A stretch of 64,000 nucleotides of DNA, taken from contig OZ251461.1 in NCBI GenBank assembly GCA_965242575.1, positions 248,001 to 312,000 on the forward strand, written 5' to 3'. Of this stretch, positions 7,368 to 15,220 are shown piece after piece. This DNA comes from JANQOH01 sp965242575 (GTDB lineage: Bacteria > Pseudomonadota > Alphaproteobacteria > UBA7887). Positions within the stretch are counted from its first letter, which is position 1; each line of letters opens with the position of its first letter. The position numbers and the translations under genes are program-made. The notes under the pieces are model-generated. The model was not told the origin of the DNA. It was given only the letters and a program-made list of their open reading frames with translations, and made no database searches.

Positions 7368-7643
7368 CTATTCGCGCGCCGGCGCCGGGTAGAAACGGAT
7401 GTACACTAGGGAATCGTCGTCGACCGCTTTCTTGACGCGCTTATGCACGATATCCTGCAATGCGACCAGTTTGTCGATCTCCGAATCGTCCATGTCGTCG
7501 CCTCCGATGGGGAGCCAGACCCACACGGCGGGGTCATCGGACCAGTCGAGACCGGTTTCTACGCGCCACTCGTCCAACGGCGCCGGGAGGGAGTCCGCCC
7601 GCAGTTTCTCCAGCGCCGCCTCGATATTCGCCATGTTCGCCAT
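7368..7643 (-). CDS. Small acidic protein of unknown function
   Basis: A 91-residue protein starting MANMANIEAALEKLRADSLP with GAAGG upstream. The centre reads DWSDDPAVWVWLPIGGDD and the end SLVYIRFYPAPARE, giving a pattern of acidic helix, beta strand and exposed aromatic residues. I have seen similar short proteins with a DW(S/A)xDPAVxVW motif in accessory regions but cannot name a family or function. It lies inside the invertible porin segment and so would change orientation with it. Lower GC than the surrounding core genes suggests transfer. Confidence 0.5.
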   Translation of the reverse strand: MANMANIEAALEKLRADSLPAPLDEWRVETGLDWSDDPAVWVWLPIGGDDMDDSEIDKLVALQDIVHKRVKKAVDDDSLVYIRFYPAPARE

Positions 7644-7824
7644 CGAGCTATCGCCTTCGCGCGCCCGTCCCGCGGATAGGCCGGCAACACCCCCGTCGTT
7701 CATCGGGTATCGGGCGCGCGCCCGGATTCTCAACGGGCGCGGCCGGATTCAAAAATTGCGATCGGAATTGTGCATAACGCCTGACTACGACGAAAATATA
7801 CTAGATATTTCAATATATTGTCCG

Positions 7825-8061
7825 TCATGCGCGGCCGTTGACGAAACCGCCATTGCGGCCGTTGGCCGTATCCGCGTCGAGCGTGTCGTCGTTGTTCGCG
7901 AACCCGCCCTCGAACTGCGCCGTCAAGCCCGCCTTCAGGACCAGCGCATCGCCAACGGGGGCCCCGGCGCCCTTGCGCACGAATTCGTCTTGGGACGCCG
8001 CCACCGTCGCCAACGCCGAAAGCCCGGCCGCCGCGGCCAGACTCAGCAGAAGCTTTCTCAT
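7825..8061 (-). pseudogene. 5-prime part of a porin gene (signal peptide and first strand) cut at the crossover site
   Basis: Encodes 78 residues: signal peptide MRKLLLSLAAAAGLSALATV, then ALVLKAGLTAQFEGGFANND and NGRNGGFVNGRA followed by a stop. It aligns with residues 1-72 of the intact porin and breaks exactly after GFVNGR. The rest of the gene, starting with the same residues, is on the plus strand at 5794-6834. The ATG at 8061 has GGAGGAG before it. The promoter region with its palindrome is intact, so a short exported peptide may be made in this orientation. Confidence 0.8.
7831..7857 (-). repeat. Right inverted repeat / crossover site of the porin switch
   Basis: Inverted partner of 5794-5820 (26 of 27 bases). 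It lies within codons for RNGGFVNGR. Inside the repeat, towards lower coordinates, the DNA turns AT-rich (7790-7826), mirroring the AT-rich DNA outside the left repeat; if the segment were flipped, the left site would be flanked by AT-rich DNA on both sides and the right site would lie in an intact porin gene. Confidence 0.8.
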
Positions 8062-8257
8062 GCTCTCCTCCATGTTGGAACCGGGCGCCCGGCCCGCATC
8101 CAGCCCCTAAGACGGCCGGATCGACCGAAGCCTTCCCCCGGTTAGGTCTCGACCGCACCGTCAAGCGCGCCCTAAAGACGCGACGTAACGGAGCCGTCAC
8201 GATCAATTCTATGCGGCGCCCCCGGCGACTCAACAGCTCCATGGCCTGCCGCCGCGC

Positions 8258-8289
8258 TTTTCTGCAACACTGTTGCAAATAAGCCACAC
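8258..8289. promoter_or_regulatory. Palindromic element TGCAACA-C-TGTTGCA upstream of the split porin
   Basis: TGCAACACTGTTGCA (8263-8277) has 7-bp perfect arms and is followed by AATAAGCCACA. It matches the element at 4412-4441 in sequence, orientation and distance to the porin start. Likely operator shared by the two porin promoters. Confidence 0.5.
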
Positions 8290-8408
8290 TCCGGCGCCGC
8301 CGGCGTCACGCGCAACGCGGCGATCCCGGATTCCATGCGCGTTTCGAGGTCGTCGAGGTCCGCCCTCGTCGCCAACCCGGCGCGGATGGCGGCCTCCACT
8401 TCGCGGAC
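8290..8408 (-). pseudogene. Fragment of a CCDC90/DUF1640 gene
   Basis: On the minus strand the frame reads EVEAAIRAGLATRADLDDLE then TRMESGIAALRV, the neck and stalk of the family, and then runs into the porin promoter element with no membrane anchor. It is a third, truncated unit next to the two tandem copies at 8417-8972. Confidence 0.6.
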
Positions 8409-8416
8409 GCGCCGGC

Positions 8417-8641
8417 CTACAGAAACTCGACGATGGCGACGGCGGCGGCGATCAGTGCGCCAATGGCGGCTCCGAGCGCGATCAGCCCGCCATAGATGCG
8501 GGAGGTGAGGCGCGTTTCGAGGCTGGCGATCTCCGCACGGAGCTCGGCGACGTCGGATTTGGTGGCCATCCTGTCTTCGAGCCGGCGAATGTCGCTCCTG
8601 GTCGCCAACCCGGCGCGCCCGTTGCGGATGGCGGCGTCCAT
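8417..8641 (-). CDS. CCDC90/DUF1640-like protein, short-headed
   Basis: A 74-residue protein: MDAAIRNGRAGLATRSDIRR, stalk MATKSDVAELRAEIASLETR, then the anchor IYGGLIALGAAIGALIAAAV. It lacks most of the head domain compared with its neighbour at 8658-8972, from which it differs by few bases in the shared part, so it is a recent tandem duplicate with a 5-prime deletion. No strong ribosome site is seen; it may be translationally coupled to the upstream copy 16 bp away. Confidence 0.55.
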   Translation of the reverse strand: MDAAIRNGRAGLATRSDIRRLEDRMATKSDVAELRAEIASLETRLTSRIYGGLIALGAAIGALIAAAVAIVEFL

Positions 8642-8657
8642 TTGCGGACGCGCCGGC

Positions 8658-8972
8658 CTACAGAAACTTGACGATGGCGACGGCGGCGACGATCAGTGCG
8701 CCGATGGCGGTTCCGAGCGCGACCGACCCGCCATGGATGCGGGCGATGAGGCGCGTTTCGAGGCTGGAGATCTCGGCGCGGAGCTCGGCGGTGTCGGTCG
8801 CCATCTTGTCTTCGAGCCGGCGAATGTCGCTCTTGGTCGCCAACCCGGCGCGCCCATCGCGGACGACGCTGGCGATGGCTTTGGCGTGCGGCTCCTCGAT
8901 CCCCGCGTCCGTCATCGCTTCGGCGGCGGCGAGCGTGTCGAAGGCGGCGGCGTCGGGCACGGCGTTCTCCAT
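8658..8972 (-). CDS. CCDC90/DUF1640-like small coiled-coil membrane protein
   Basis: A 104-residue protein with full layout: head AAAFDTLAAAEAMTDAGIEE, neck GLATKSDIRRLEDKMA, stalk TAELRAEISSLETRL, anchor GGSVALGTAIGALIVAAVAI. Its leader and head are close copies of those at 830-900 and 1408-1495, on the opposite strand. The ATG at 8972 is the first start; by analogy with copy 1 the GTG at 8960, preceded by GGAGAA, may be the real one. It follows the ImmA/IrrE-like gene on the same strand with a 56-bp gap. Confidence 0.7.
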   Translation of the reverse strand: MENAVPDAAAFDTLAAAEAMTDAGIEEPHAKAIASVVRDGRAGLATKSDIRRLEDKMATDTAELRAEISSLETRLIARIHGGSVALGTAIGALIVAAVAIVKFL

Positions 8973-9028
8973 TTGCGGGCGCGGCGGCCTAGAAGGCGCT
9001 GAAGAGACGCCCGGGATTCCTTCGTCAA

Positions 9029-10399
9029 TCACGCCGCCGGGCCGCGAACCGCGACGTCCGGAGCCTCGTCGCGCGCGAGGCGGCCATGGTTCACCAAGGC
9101 CGTTTGTATCGTCATTCCCGATACGTTGAAATGCCGTGCAACTCTCCCCTGGCTGTCCTCGGAATAATCGTCGTCGCGCAGCATGTCGTCGACCGCGTCG
9201 AACGGGCTCAACAATTCGGCCGCGAAAGCGCGCTGCGCCTTCTGCCGGTAGCTGTAGGCGCGAGTCGCCGGGAACAGGTTCTCGGCGGAGCGACCGGCGG
9301 TCCAACTCGCGAACAGACGATCTCCGACGAGGCGCGCCAATTCGAAGCGCCGGCCCGTCGCCCATTCCGACCGAAGCGCCAGACGCCCGCCGGCGCCGCG
9401 GCCGCGGAGCGCGAACGCCATGCCGTCGGCGCAGCGCCCGCACTGCGCGATCGCGTCCTCGGTCGTTCCGGCAAGCTCGGCCAGACGCGCGTTGGAGACG
9501 GGATCGCCGTTCGCCAGCCCCGCCCGGTCGCGAATACACCGCGCCATGCCTTCGCCCACGCGCCAAGCCGGCGCCTCGCCCGGGCGCGGAAGTTCCGTCG
9601 CGCCGCCTAGCGCCGCGGCGTCCCGCCAATCCGCATCGAAGCCGCTTCGCGCGGCGGCGGAGGCGAAGTCCGCCGCCGACATCATGCGCTCCGGCGCGGC
9701 GCCGCGGGACGCCGTATCGGCCGCCACCTCCCCCAGCGCATCCTCGCCAAGCGCCTCGGCATCGGCGAGGCGGCGATGGATCTCGTCCGCGTCGATCTCG
9801 TCTGGGTCGAGTCCGAGTCGCGCCTCGAGGCGGCGAAACCGCGCCAGAGCCGGATCCGCCCGCTCCGTCCCGAGGTCGCTCAGCAGGCGGTGAAGATTGG
9901 TGTCGCGAAGCCCGCTCTCGTCAAGGCGCTTCTTCACACTGTCCAGGAACCCGTCGATGGCGGCCTCGAAAGTCTCGGTCGACACGTCCTCGCGCCCCGC
10001 TGCGCCGATATAGCGGAACAGGACCGCGCCGGTGTCCCGCGTCGGCTCCGAGCGCAGGAAACACCGCCGCCCGTCCGACACGATCTCCACCCCCGGCCAT
10101 GCGTAGCCGCCGCCGATGGCGGGCATCCGGTGGGCAAAACTCCATTCGCGCGCCGCGGCGCGGTCGGCGGGAGACTCGCCCTCCCACCGAAGCCTCCACC
10201 AATTCCAGGTGAGCCATTCGGCGACCGGATAGCCGGAAACGTGAGGACCGTGGCGCAGCTCTGCCGTTTCCGTATCTTCTCCCGCCGTCAACAGCCGGTC
10301 GTTGGCCGCGATCGCGAACATGCCGAAAGCCGCCGCTTCCTCCGGCGGTCCGGAATCGAGCGTCGCGGCGGAAAGCGAAATATTCAGTTCTCCGGACAT
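9029..10399 (-). CDS. ImmA/IrrE-like protein lacking the zinc-protease motif
   Basis: A 456-residue protein. The C-terminal third resembles ImmA/IrrE peptidases: RRFELARLVGDRLF (residues 350-363), RQKAQRAFAAELLSPFDAV and VARHFNVSGMTIQTALVNHG. In catalytic members the first motif is RFTLAHELGH; here HELGH is replaced by RLVGD, so the zinc-binding HExxH is absent and the protein is probably not a protease. The N-terminal 300 residues are acidic and not recognised. The start overlaps the stop of the upstream gene (10384-10821) by 16 bases, so the two are translated together and form a two-gene module, in the style of toxin-antitoxin or phage-defence pairs. Function unknown. Confidence 0.6.
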   Translation of the reverse strand: MSGELNISLSAATLDSGPPEEAAAFGMFAIAANDRLLTAGEDTETAELRHGPHVSGYPVAEWLTWNWWRLRWEGESPADRAAAREWSFAHRMPAIGGGYAWPGVEIVSDGRRCFLRSEPTRDTGAVLFRYIGAAGREDVSTETFEAAIDGFLDSVKKRLDESGLRDTNLHRLLSDLGTERADPALARFRRLEARLGLDPDEIDADEIHRRLADAEALGEDALGEVAADTASRGAAPERMMSAADFASAAARSGFDADWRDAAALGGATELPRPGEAPAWRVGEGMARCIRDRAGLANGDPVSNARLAELAGTTEDAIAQCGRCADGMAFALRGRGAGGRLALRSEWATGRRFELARLVGDRLFASWTAGRSAENLFPATRAYSYRQKAQRAFAAELLSPFDAVDDMLRDDDYSEDSQGRVARHFNVSGMTIQTALVNHGRLARDEAPDVAVRGPAA

Positions 10400-10821
10400 C
10401 TTTCCTCCCACCGCGCGACCACCTCGCGCCGCATGTGCCTGTCGTTCGCGCCCAGCTCGTAGCCGTGATAGGTCGCGCCGCCGCGCTCCAACTTGGCCTC
10501 GAAGACCCGTCCCCCCGGATCGACCGCCCAGACGTATTTCGGCAACCCGCCCTCGCGATAGCGGCTGACCATCCCTCGCCGCACGCCCTCGTGGAACAAA
10601 TCCCTCGCCTCGGCAATCGGGACGATACGGGAGCCGTCGCACAGCGACTTGTGCGGGCGCGGATTCACGGGAGGTCGGAAGCCGTAAGCGGCGGGCGCGC
10701 GCTTGTGGTGCGCGCTCCCTACGTAACGCGCTTCCCGCGCGATACGCTCCAGATCTGCCGAACTCGCCTCGCCTTCCGCGGCGATTCGGCGCTTGGGGTT
10801 GTTTCCCTGCCGTCCGGGCAT
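10384..10821 (-). CDS. Hypothetical partner of the ImmA/IrrE-like protein
   Basis: A 145-residue basic protein starting MPGRQGNNPKRRIAAEGEAS; the ATG at 10821 is chosen because GAGGAG lies just upstream. The body reads YVGSAHHKRAPAAYGFRPP, PRPHKSLCDGS and GLPKYVWAVDPGGRVFEAKL. Proteins with the order HHKR-P-x-GF, PRP-K-LCD and PKxxW-V are found as small genes directly before ImmA/IrrE-like genes in several proteobacteria as I recall; no function is known to me. The stop overlaps the next gene, indicating coupling. Confidence 0.5.
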   Translation of the reverse strand: MPGRQGNNPKRRIAAEGEASSADLERIAREARYVGSAHHKRAPAAYGFRPPVNPRPHKSLCDGSRIVPIAEARDLFHEGVRRGMVSRYREGGLPKYVWAVDPGGRVFEAKLERGGATYHGYELGANDRHMRREVVARWEERCPEN

Positions 10822-10912
10822 CGCCTCTCCTCGCCGTCCGCCGTTATCGATAGCCAACATACACCGGCGCCGCTGCGGCGTCAACGGCGCGAAGGCCGAG
10901 AGCCGCCCAAAA

Positions 10913-11760
10913 TTAGAATTGCTGCCCCGCGGCCGCGCCGACCGCGCGGGCGAACGCCTCGGCGTCGACCCGCCGGCGCGGCGAGTCGAGCGGACCTTCG
11001 CGGTAGAGAGTCACGGGCGGCAGGGCGGGATGGTCCGTAAAACGCGCCTCGGCGGCGGCGCGGTGGCGGCGCGCGGCCAGGTTCGCCTCGACGGAGACGC
11101 GCGCCTCCGCCGCGCCGGCGGCGAGGCGGACGTCGCCGGCGCGCAGACGGCCGCCGGAAACGGCGAAAGTCCCCGAGAGCGTTTCGTAGGCGGTCTCTCC
11201 CTCCGCCAGCGCCGACAGGTCGGGCGGGGCGCCGGATTCGCGGGCGGCGGCGACGGCCGCGGCGGCGGCCGCGAGGTCGAAACCGGCGATCCGCCCGTCC
11301 GCGGCGCGGAACTCCCCATCGCCCTCCAGCGCCAGCACCATGCGCTGCGCGGTGGCGCCGGCGGTGGCGAAGCGCATCCCGAAGTCGATCGGGCCGCTCA
11401 CCGAGCGGATCCCGGCCAGCCGCTCCAGCGCCGGCGCGAGGCGCGCGCCGGAGACGGCGATCTCGCCGTCGAGTTCGGGCGCCGCGCCGGCGGAAAGGCG
11501 CAGGCGCGCCTCGACCGCGCCGCCGAACAGCCGCCCGGCCAGCGGCGCCGCCTCCAGCGCCCCGTCGCGCAGGACGAGCGCCGCCCGGGCGTCCTCCAGC
11601 GGCAGGCCGGCCAGATCGAGCGACGCGGCCGAGACGTCCAGCTCGGCGTCCGCGCCGCGCAGCCAGGACAGGCCCAGCGGCGCGCGCGACGGGTCCGCCC
11701 CGGCGCCGGAGGCGGGGAGGAAGAACGCGGGGTGGACCCGCCGGGGCGGCCTCCCTATCC
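10913..11760 (-). pseudogene. Truncated AsmA-family protein, C-terminal part only
   Basis: The frame carries about 265 residues of the AsmA C-terminal domain: APLGLSWLRGADAELDVSAA, LAPALERLAGIRSVSGPIDF, LEGDGEFRAADGRIAGFDLA, and the ending LPPVTLYREGPLDSPRRRVD. Full AsmA proteins are 600 residues or more and begin with a membrane anchor. Here there is no ATG or GTG upstream of the GTG at 11401, and the frame runs into the start region of the divergent carboxylase gene, so the N-terminal part is gone. AsmA-like proteins act in lipid transport and outer-membrane assembly. This is a gene tail without promoter or start. Confidence 0.65.
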
Positions 11761-11847
11761 TGCGCGCCGTTCGCCGGGGCGAGGAAGGGGACGGCGCGAT
11801 GAATCTCCGAGCGCTCGCGTCGTTCGCCCGCGCCGCCTGAGCGCGCC

Positions 11848-14800
11848 GTGGCCGTCTCGCGCCTGCTGATCGCCAACCGCGGCGAGATCGCCGTCCGCGT
11901 CGCTCGCGCGGCGGCGGAGTTCGGCGCGGCGTCGGTCGCCGCGCACGGCTCCGACGACGCCGGGTCGCTGCATACGCGCATGGCCGACGAAGCCGCTGCG
12001 CTCCCCGGCCGGGGCGCCGCCGCCTATCTCGACTCCGCCGCCATCGTCGACGCGGCGCGCGCGGCCGGCTGCGATGCGGTGCATCCCGGCTACGGCTTCC
12101 TGGCCGAGAACGCCGGCTTCGCGGAGGCGTGCGCCGAAGCCGGCCTCGTTTTCGTCGGCCCGGAGCCGGAAACGCTGCGCCTGTTCGGCGACAAGGCGCG
12201 GGCGCGCGAGGCGGCGCGGGCGGCCGGACTCCCGGTCCTCGCCGGGACCGGAGCGGTCGATCTCGCGGCGGCGCGCGCGTTCCTCAAGGCGCGCGGGCCG
12301 GTCATGGTCAAGGCGCGGGCCGGCGGCGGCGGGCGCGGGATGCGCGCGGCCCGCGACGCGGCGGAGCTCGCCGCCGCCTGGGAGCGCTGCCGCTCCGAAG
12401 CCGAGGCCGCGTTCGGCGACGGCGCGCTCTACGTCGAGGAGTTGGTCCCCCGCGCGCGCCACGTCGAGGCGCAAATCATCGGCGACGGCTCCGGCCGCGC
12501 CGTCCACGCCTGGGAGCGCGCATGCAGCGTCCAGCGCCGCCGCCAGAAACTGATCGAGATCGCCCCCGACCCGGCGCTGGACGACGGCCTGCGCGCGGCG
12601 CTCACCGCGGCGGCCGTCCGCCTGGGCGAATCCGTGCGCTACCGCAACCTCGGCACGGTCGAGTTCCTCGTCGGCGAGGACGGACGCTTCGCGTTCATCG
12701 AGGCCAATGCGCGCCTCCAGGTCGAGCACACGGTGACAGAGGAGGCGTGCGGCCTGGACCTGGTCCGGATCCAGCTGGAGATCGCCGACGGGCGGACGCT
12801 GGCCGAGCTCGGCCTCGCCGGCGGCGTCCCCGAACCCGCCGGCTGCGCCATCCAGGCGCGCGTGAACCTGGAGGCGCCGACTCCCGACGGCGGCGCGCGC
12901 CCTTCGGGCGGGACCCTGATCGCTTACGACCCGCCGTCCGGGCCGGGGGTGCGGGTGGACGGCTGCGGCTACGCCGGCTACCGCCCGAACCCGGCCTTCG
13001 ATTCGCTGCTCGCCAAACTGGTCGTCCATTCGCCGGGCCGCGATTTCGCCGCGCTCGCCGCCCGGGCGTCGCGCGCCCTCGCCGAGTTCCGCATCGACGG
13101 CCCGGCGACGAACATATCCTTCCTCCGCGCCCTCCTCGCGCGGCCGGAAGTCGCCGCCGGAACGGCGCATACCGGCTTCGTCGAGGAGCATGCCGGCGAG
13201 TTGCTGGCGGCGGCGGAGGCGCTGCCGCCGCGCCGCCATTTCGCCGCGCCGGCGGCGCCCGCCGCGCCCCGCCGCGCCGGCGCCGCGGTCGACGGCTCCG
13301 ACCCACTGGCGGTGCTGGAGCACGGACGCGCCGCGCCCGCCGCCGAACCCGCCGCGCCGCCGCCCGCGCCCGACGGCGCCTTGCCGCTGCCCGCGCCAAT
13401 GCAGGGGACCGTCGTCTCGGTCGCGGTCGCGGCCGGGGACGCGGTCCCGCGCGGGCGGGCGCTGCTGGTCATGGAATCGATGAAGATGGAGCACGTCATC
13501 GCCGCCGAGGCGGCGGGGCTGGTGCGCGCGGTCGCGGTGTCGGCGGGCGACACGGTGTACGAAGGCGACCCGCTGGCGTTCATCGAGCCGCGCGACGTGG
13601 CCGAGGACGCGGCGGACTCCGGCGCGGCGGTCGATCTCGACGCGATCCGCCCCGACCTCGCCGAGGCGCTGGACCGCCGCGCGCTCGGCCTCGACGACGC
13701 GCGCCCGGACGCCGTCGCGCGCCGGCGCAAGACCGGCCATCGGACCGCGCGCGAGAACATCGCCGACCTTTGCGACCCCGGGAGTTTCGTCGAATACGGC
13801 CCGCTGGTCATCGCCGCGCAGCGCCAGCGCCGCGAACTCGACGACCTGATCCGGCGCACGCCCGCCGACGGCCTCGTCGCCGGCATCGGCCGCGTCAACG
13901 GCGAGTCGCTCCCCGGCGGCGATACGCGTTGCGCGATCCTGTCCTACGACTACACCGTCCTCGCCGGCACGCAGGGCTTCAAGAACCACGAGAAGAAGGA
14001 CCGCCTGTTCCTGCTCGCCGAGAAGTGGCGGCTGCCGACGGTGGTCTTCGCCGAGGGCGGCGGCGGGCGGCCCGGCGACACCGACGGCGCGCCGCCCGCC
14101 GGGCTGCACGTCGAGGCGTTCCGCCTGTTCGGGCGGCTCTCCGGCCTCGTCCCGCTGGTCGGGATCGCGTCGGGCCGCTGCTTCGCCGGCAACGCCGCGC
14201 TGCTCGGCTGCTGCGACGTCACGATAGCGACCGCGGATTCGACCATCGGCATGGGCGGGCCGGTGATGATCGAGGGCGGCGGCCTCGGCGTGTTCCGCCC
14301 CGAAGAGGTCGGGCCGATGCCGGTCCAGCGCGCCAACGGAGTCGTCGACATCGCGGTGGAGGACGAGGCCGCCGCGGTGGGCGCGGCGAAGGCGTATCTC
14401 TCCTACTTCCAGGGCCGGACCGCGGAGTGGGACTGCGCCGACCAGCGCCTGCTGCGCGCCGCCATCCCCGAGAACCGCCTGCGCGTCTATGACGTGCGCG
14501 AGGTCATCGCCCTGCTCGCCGATACGGGGTCGGCGCTGGAGCTGCGCCGCGATTTCGGCCCCGGGATCGTCACCGCGCTGGTCCGCGTCGCGGGCCGGCC
14601 GCTCGGCCTGGTCGCCAACAACCCGCGCCATCTGGCCGGGGCGATAGACAGCGACGGCGCCGACAAGGCGGCGCGCTTCATGCAGCTGTGCGACGCCCAC
14701 GACCTGCCGCTCCTCGTGCTGTGCGACACGCCGGGGATGATGGTGGGGCCGGAGGTCGAGAAGACGGCGCTGGTCCGCCATTGCTGCCGCCTGTTCGTCA

Positions 14801-15201
14801 CCGGCGCGAACCTCGAGGTTCCGGTCTTCGCCATCGTGTTGCGCAAGGCCTACGGCCTCGGCGCGCAGGCGATGGCGGGCGGCAGTTTCCGCGCGCCGAT
14901 GTTCACCGTCGCCTGGCCCACCGGCGAGTTCGGCGGCATGGGGCTGGAGGGGTTCGTCAAACTGGGATACCGCAAGGAGCTGGAGGCGGTCGCCGACCCC
15001 GCCGGGCGCAAGGCGCTGTTCGACCGGATGGTGGCCCGGGCCTACGAGCGCGGCAAGGCGCTCAACGTCGCCTCGCATTTCGAGTTCGACGACGTGATCG
15101 ACCCCGCCGACTCGCGGCGCTGGATCCTGGCCGGCCTCGACAGCCTGCCGCCGCGCCCGCCCCGGACCGGCAAGCGCCGCCCCAACATCGACGCCTGGTG
15201 A
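11848..15201 (+). CDS. Single-chain biotin-dependent acyl-CoA carboxylase (BC-BCCP-CT)
   Basis: A 1117-residue protein with all three parts of a biotin carboxylase system. Biotin carboxylase, about residues 1-450: start LLIANRGEIAVRVARAA, ATP-grasp KARAGGGGRGMRAARD, FIEANARLQVEHTVTEE. Biotin carrier, about 510-585: PAPMQGTVVSV and VMESMKMEH with biotinyl Lys at about 546. Carboxyltransferase, about 600-1117: CDPGSFVEYGPLVIAAQRQR, KNHEKKDRLFLLAEKW, CDTPGMMVGPEVEKTALVRH. This arrangement matches the long-chain/short-chain single-polypeptide carboxylases known from mycobacteria and Rhodopseudomonas, which form homohexamers. Start is GTG at 11848. It probably carboxylates acyl-CoA for fatty-acid or propionate metabolism; substrate is not set by sequence. 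It stands alone. Confidence 0.9.
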   Translation: MAVSRLLIANRGEIAVRVARAAAEFGAASVAAHGSDDAGSLHTRMADEAAALPGRGAAAYLDSAAIVDAARAAGCDAVHPGYGFLAENAGFAEACAEAGLVFVGPEPETLRLFGDKARAREAARAAGLPVLAGTGAVDLAAARAFLKARGPVMVKARAGGGGRGMRAARDAAELAAAWERCRSEAEAAFGDGALYVEELVPRARHVEAQIIGDGSGRAVHAWERACSVQRRRQKLIEIAPDPALDDGLRAALTAAAVRLGESVRYRNLGTVEFLVGEDGRFAFIEANARLQVEHTVTEEACGLDLVRIQLEIADGRTLAELGLAGGVPEPAGCAIQARVNLEAPTPDGGARPSGGTLIAYDPPSGPGVRVDGCGYAGYRPNPAFDSLLAKLVVHSPGRDFAALAARASRALAEFRIDGPATNISFLRALLARPEVAAGTAHTGFVEEHAGELLAAAEALPPRRHFAAPAAPAAPRRAGAAVDGSDPLAVLEHGRAAPAAEPAAPPPAPDGALPLPAPMQGTVVSVAVAAGDAVPRGRALLVMESMKMEHVIAAEAAGLVRAVAVSAGDTVYEGDPLAFIEPRDVAEDAADSGAAVDLDAIRPDLAEALDRRALGLDDARPDAVARRRKTGHRTARENIADLCDPGSFVEYGPLVIAAQRQRRELDDLIRRTPADGLVAGIGRVNGESLPGGDTRCAILSYDYTVLAGTQGFKNHEKKDRLFLLAEKWRLPTVVFAEGGGGRPGDTDGAPPAGLHVEAFRLFGRLSGLVPLVGIASGRCFAGNAALLGCCDVTIATADSTIGMGGPVMIEGGGLGVFRPEEVGPMPVQRANGVVDIAVEDEAAAVGAAKAYLSYFQGRTAEWDCADQRLLRAAIPENRLRVYDVREVIALLADTGSALELRRDFGPGIVTALVRVAGRPLGLVANNPRHLAGAIDSDGADKAARFMQLCDAHDLPLLVLCDTPGMMVGPEVEKTALVRHCCRLFVTGANLEVPVFAIVLRKAYGLGAQAMAGGSFRAPMFTVAWPTGEFGGMGLEGFVKLGYRKELEAVADPAGRKALFDRMVARAYERGKALNVASHFEFDDVIDPADSRRWILAGLDSLPPRPPRTGKRRPNIDAW

Positions 15202-15220
15202 GGCGCGGCGGCGCCGGCGG

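Noticed and set aside
5794..7857. Porin split as plain pseudogene decay
   Set aside because: Both halves keep frame, signal peptide and terminator and meet exactly at an inverted repeat; assembly error remains possible and is noted as a test.
4434..8289. Prophage or integrative element bounded by the palindrome repeats at 4412-4441 and 8258-8289
   Set aside because: The direct repeats are better explained as the shared upstream region of two porin genes, and no phage, relaxase or replication genes lie between them.
11755..15078. A very long open frame on the strand opposite to the carboxylase gene, and similar long frames opposite cta, sdh and other genes
   Set aside because: In DNA of this GC content stop codons are rare, so antisense frames stay open; their translations are Arg/Ala/Pro/Gly-rich with no domain.
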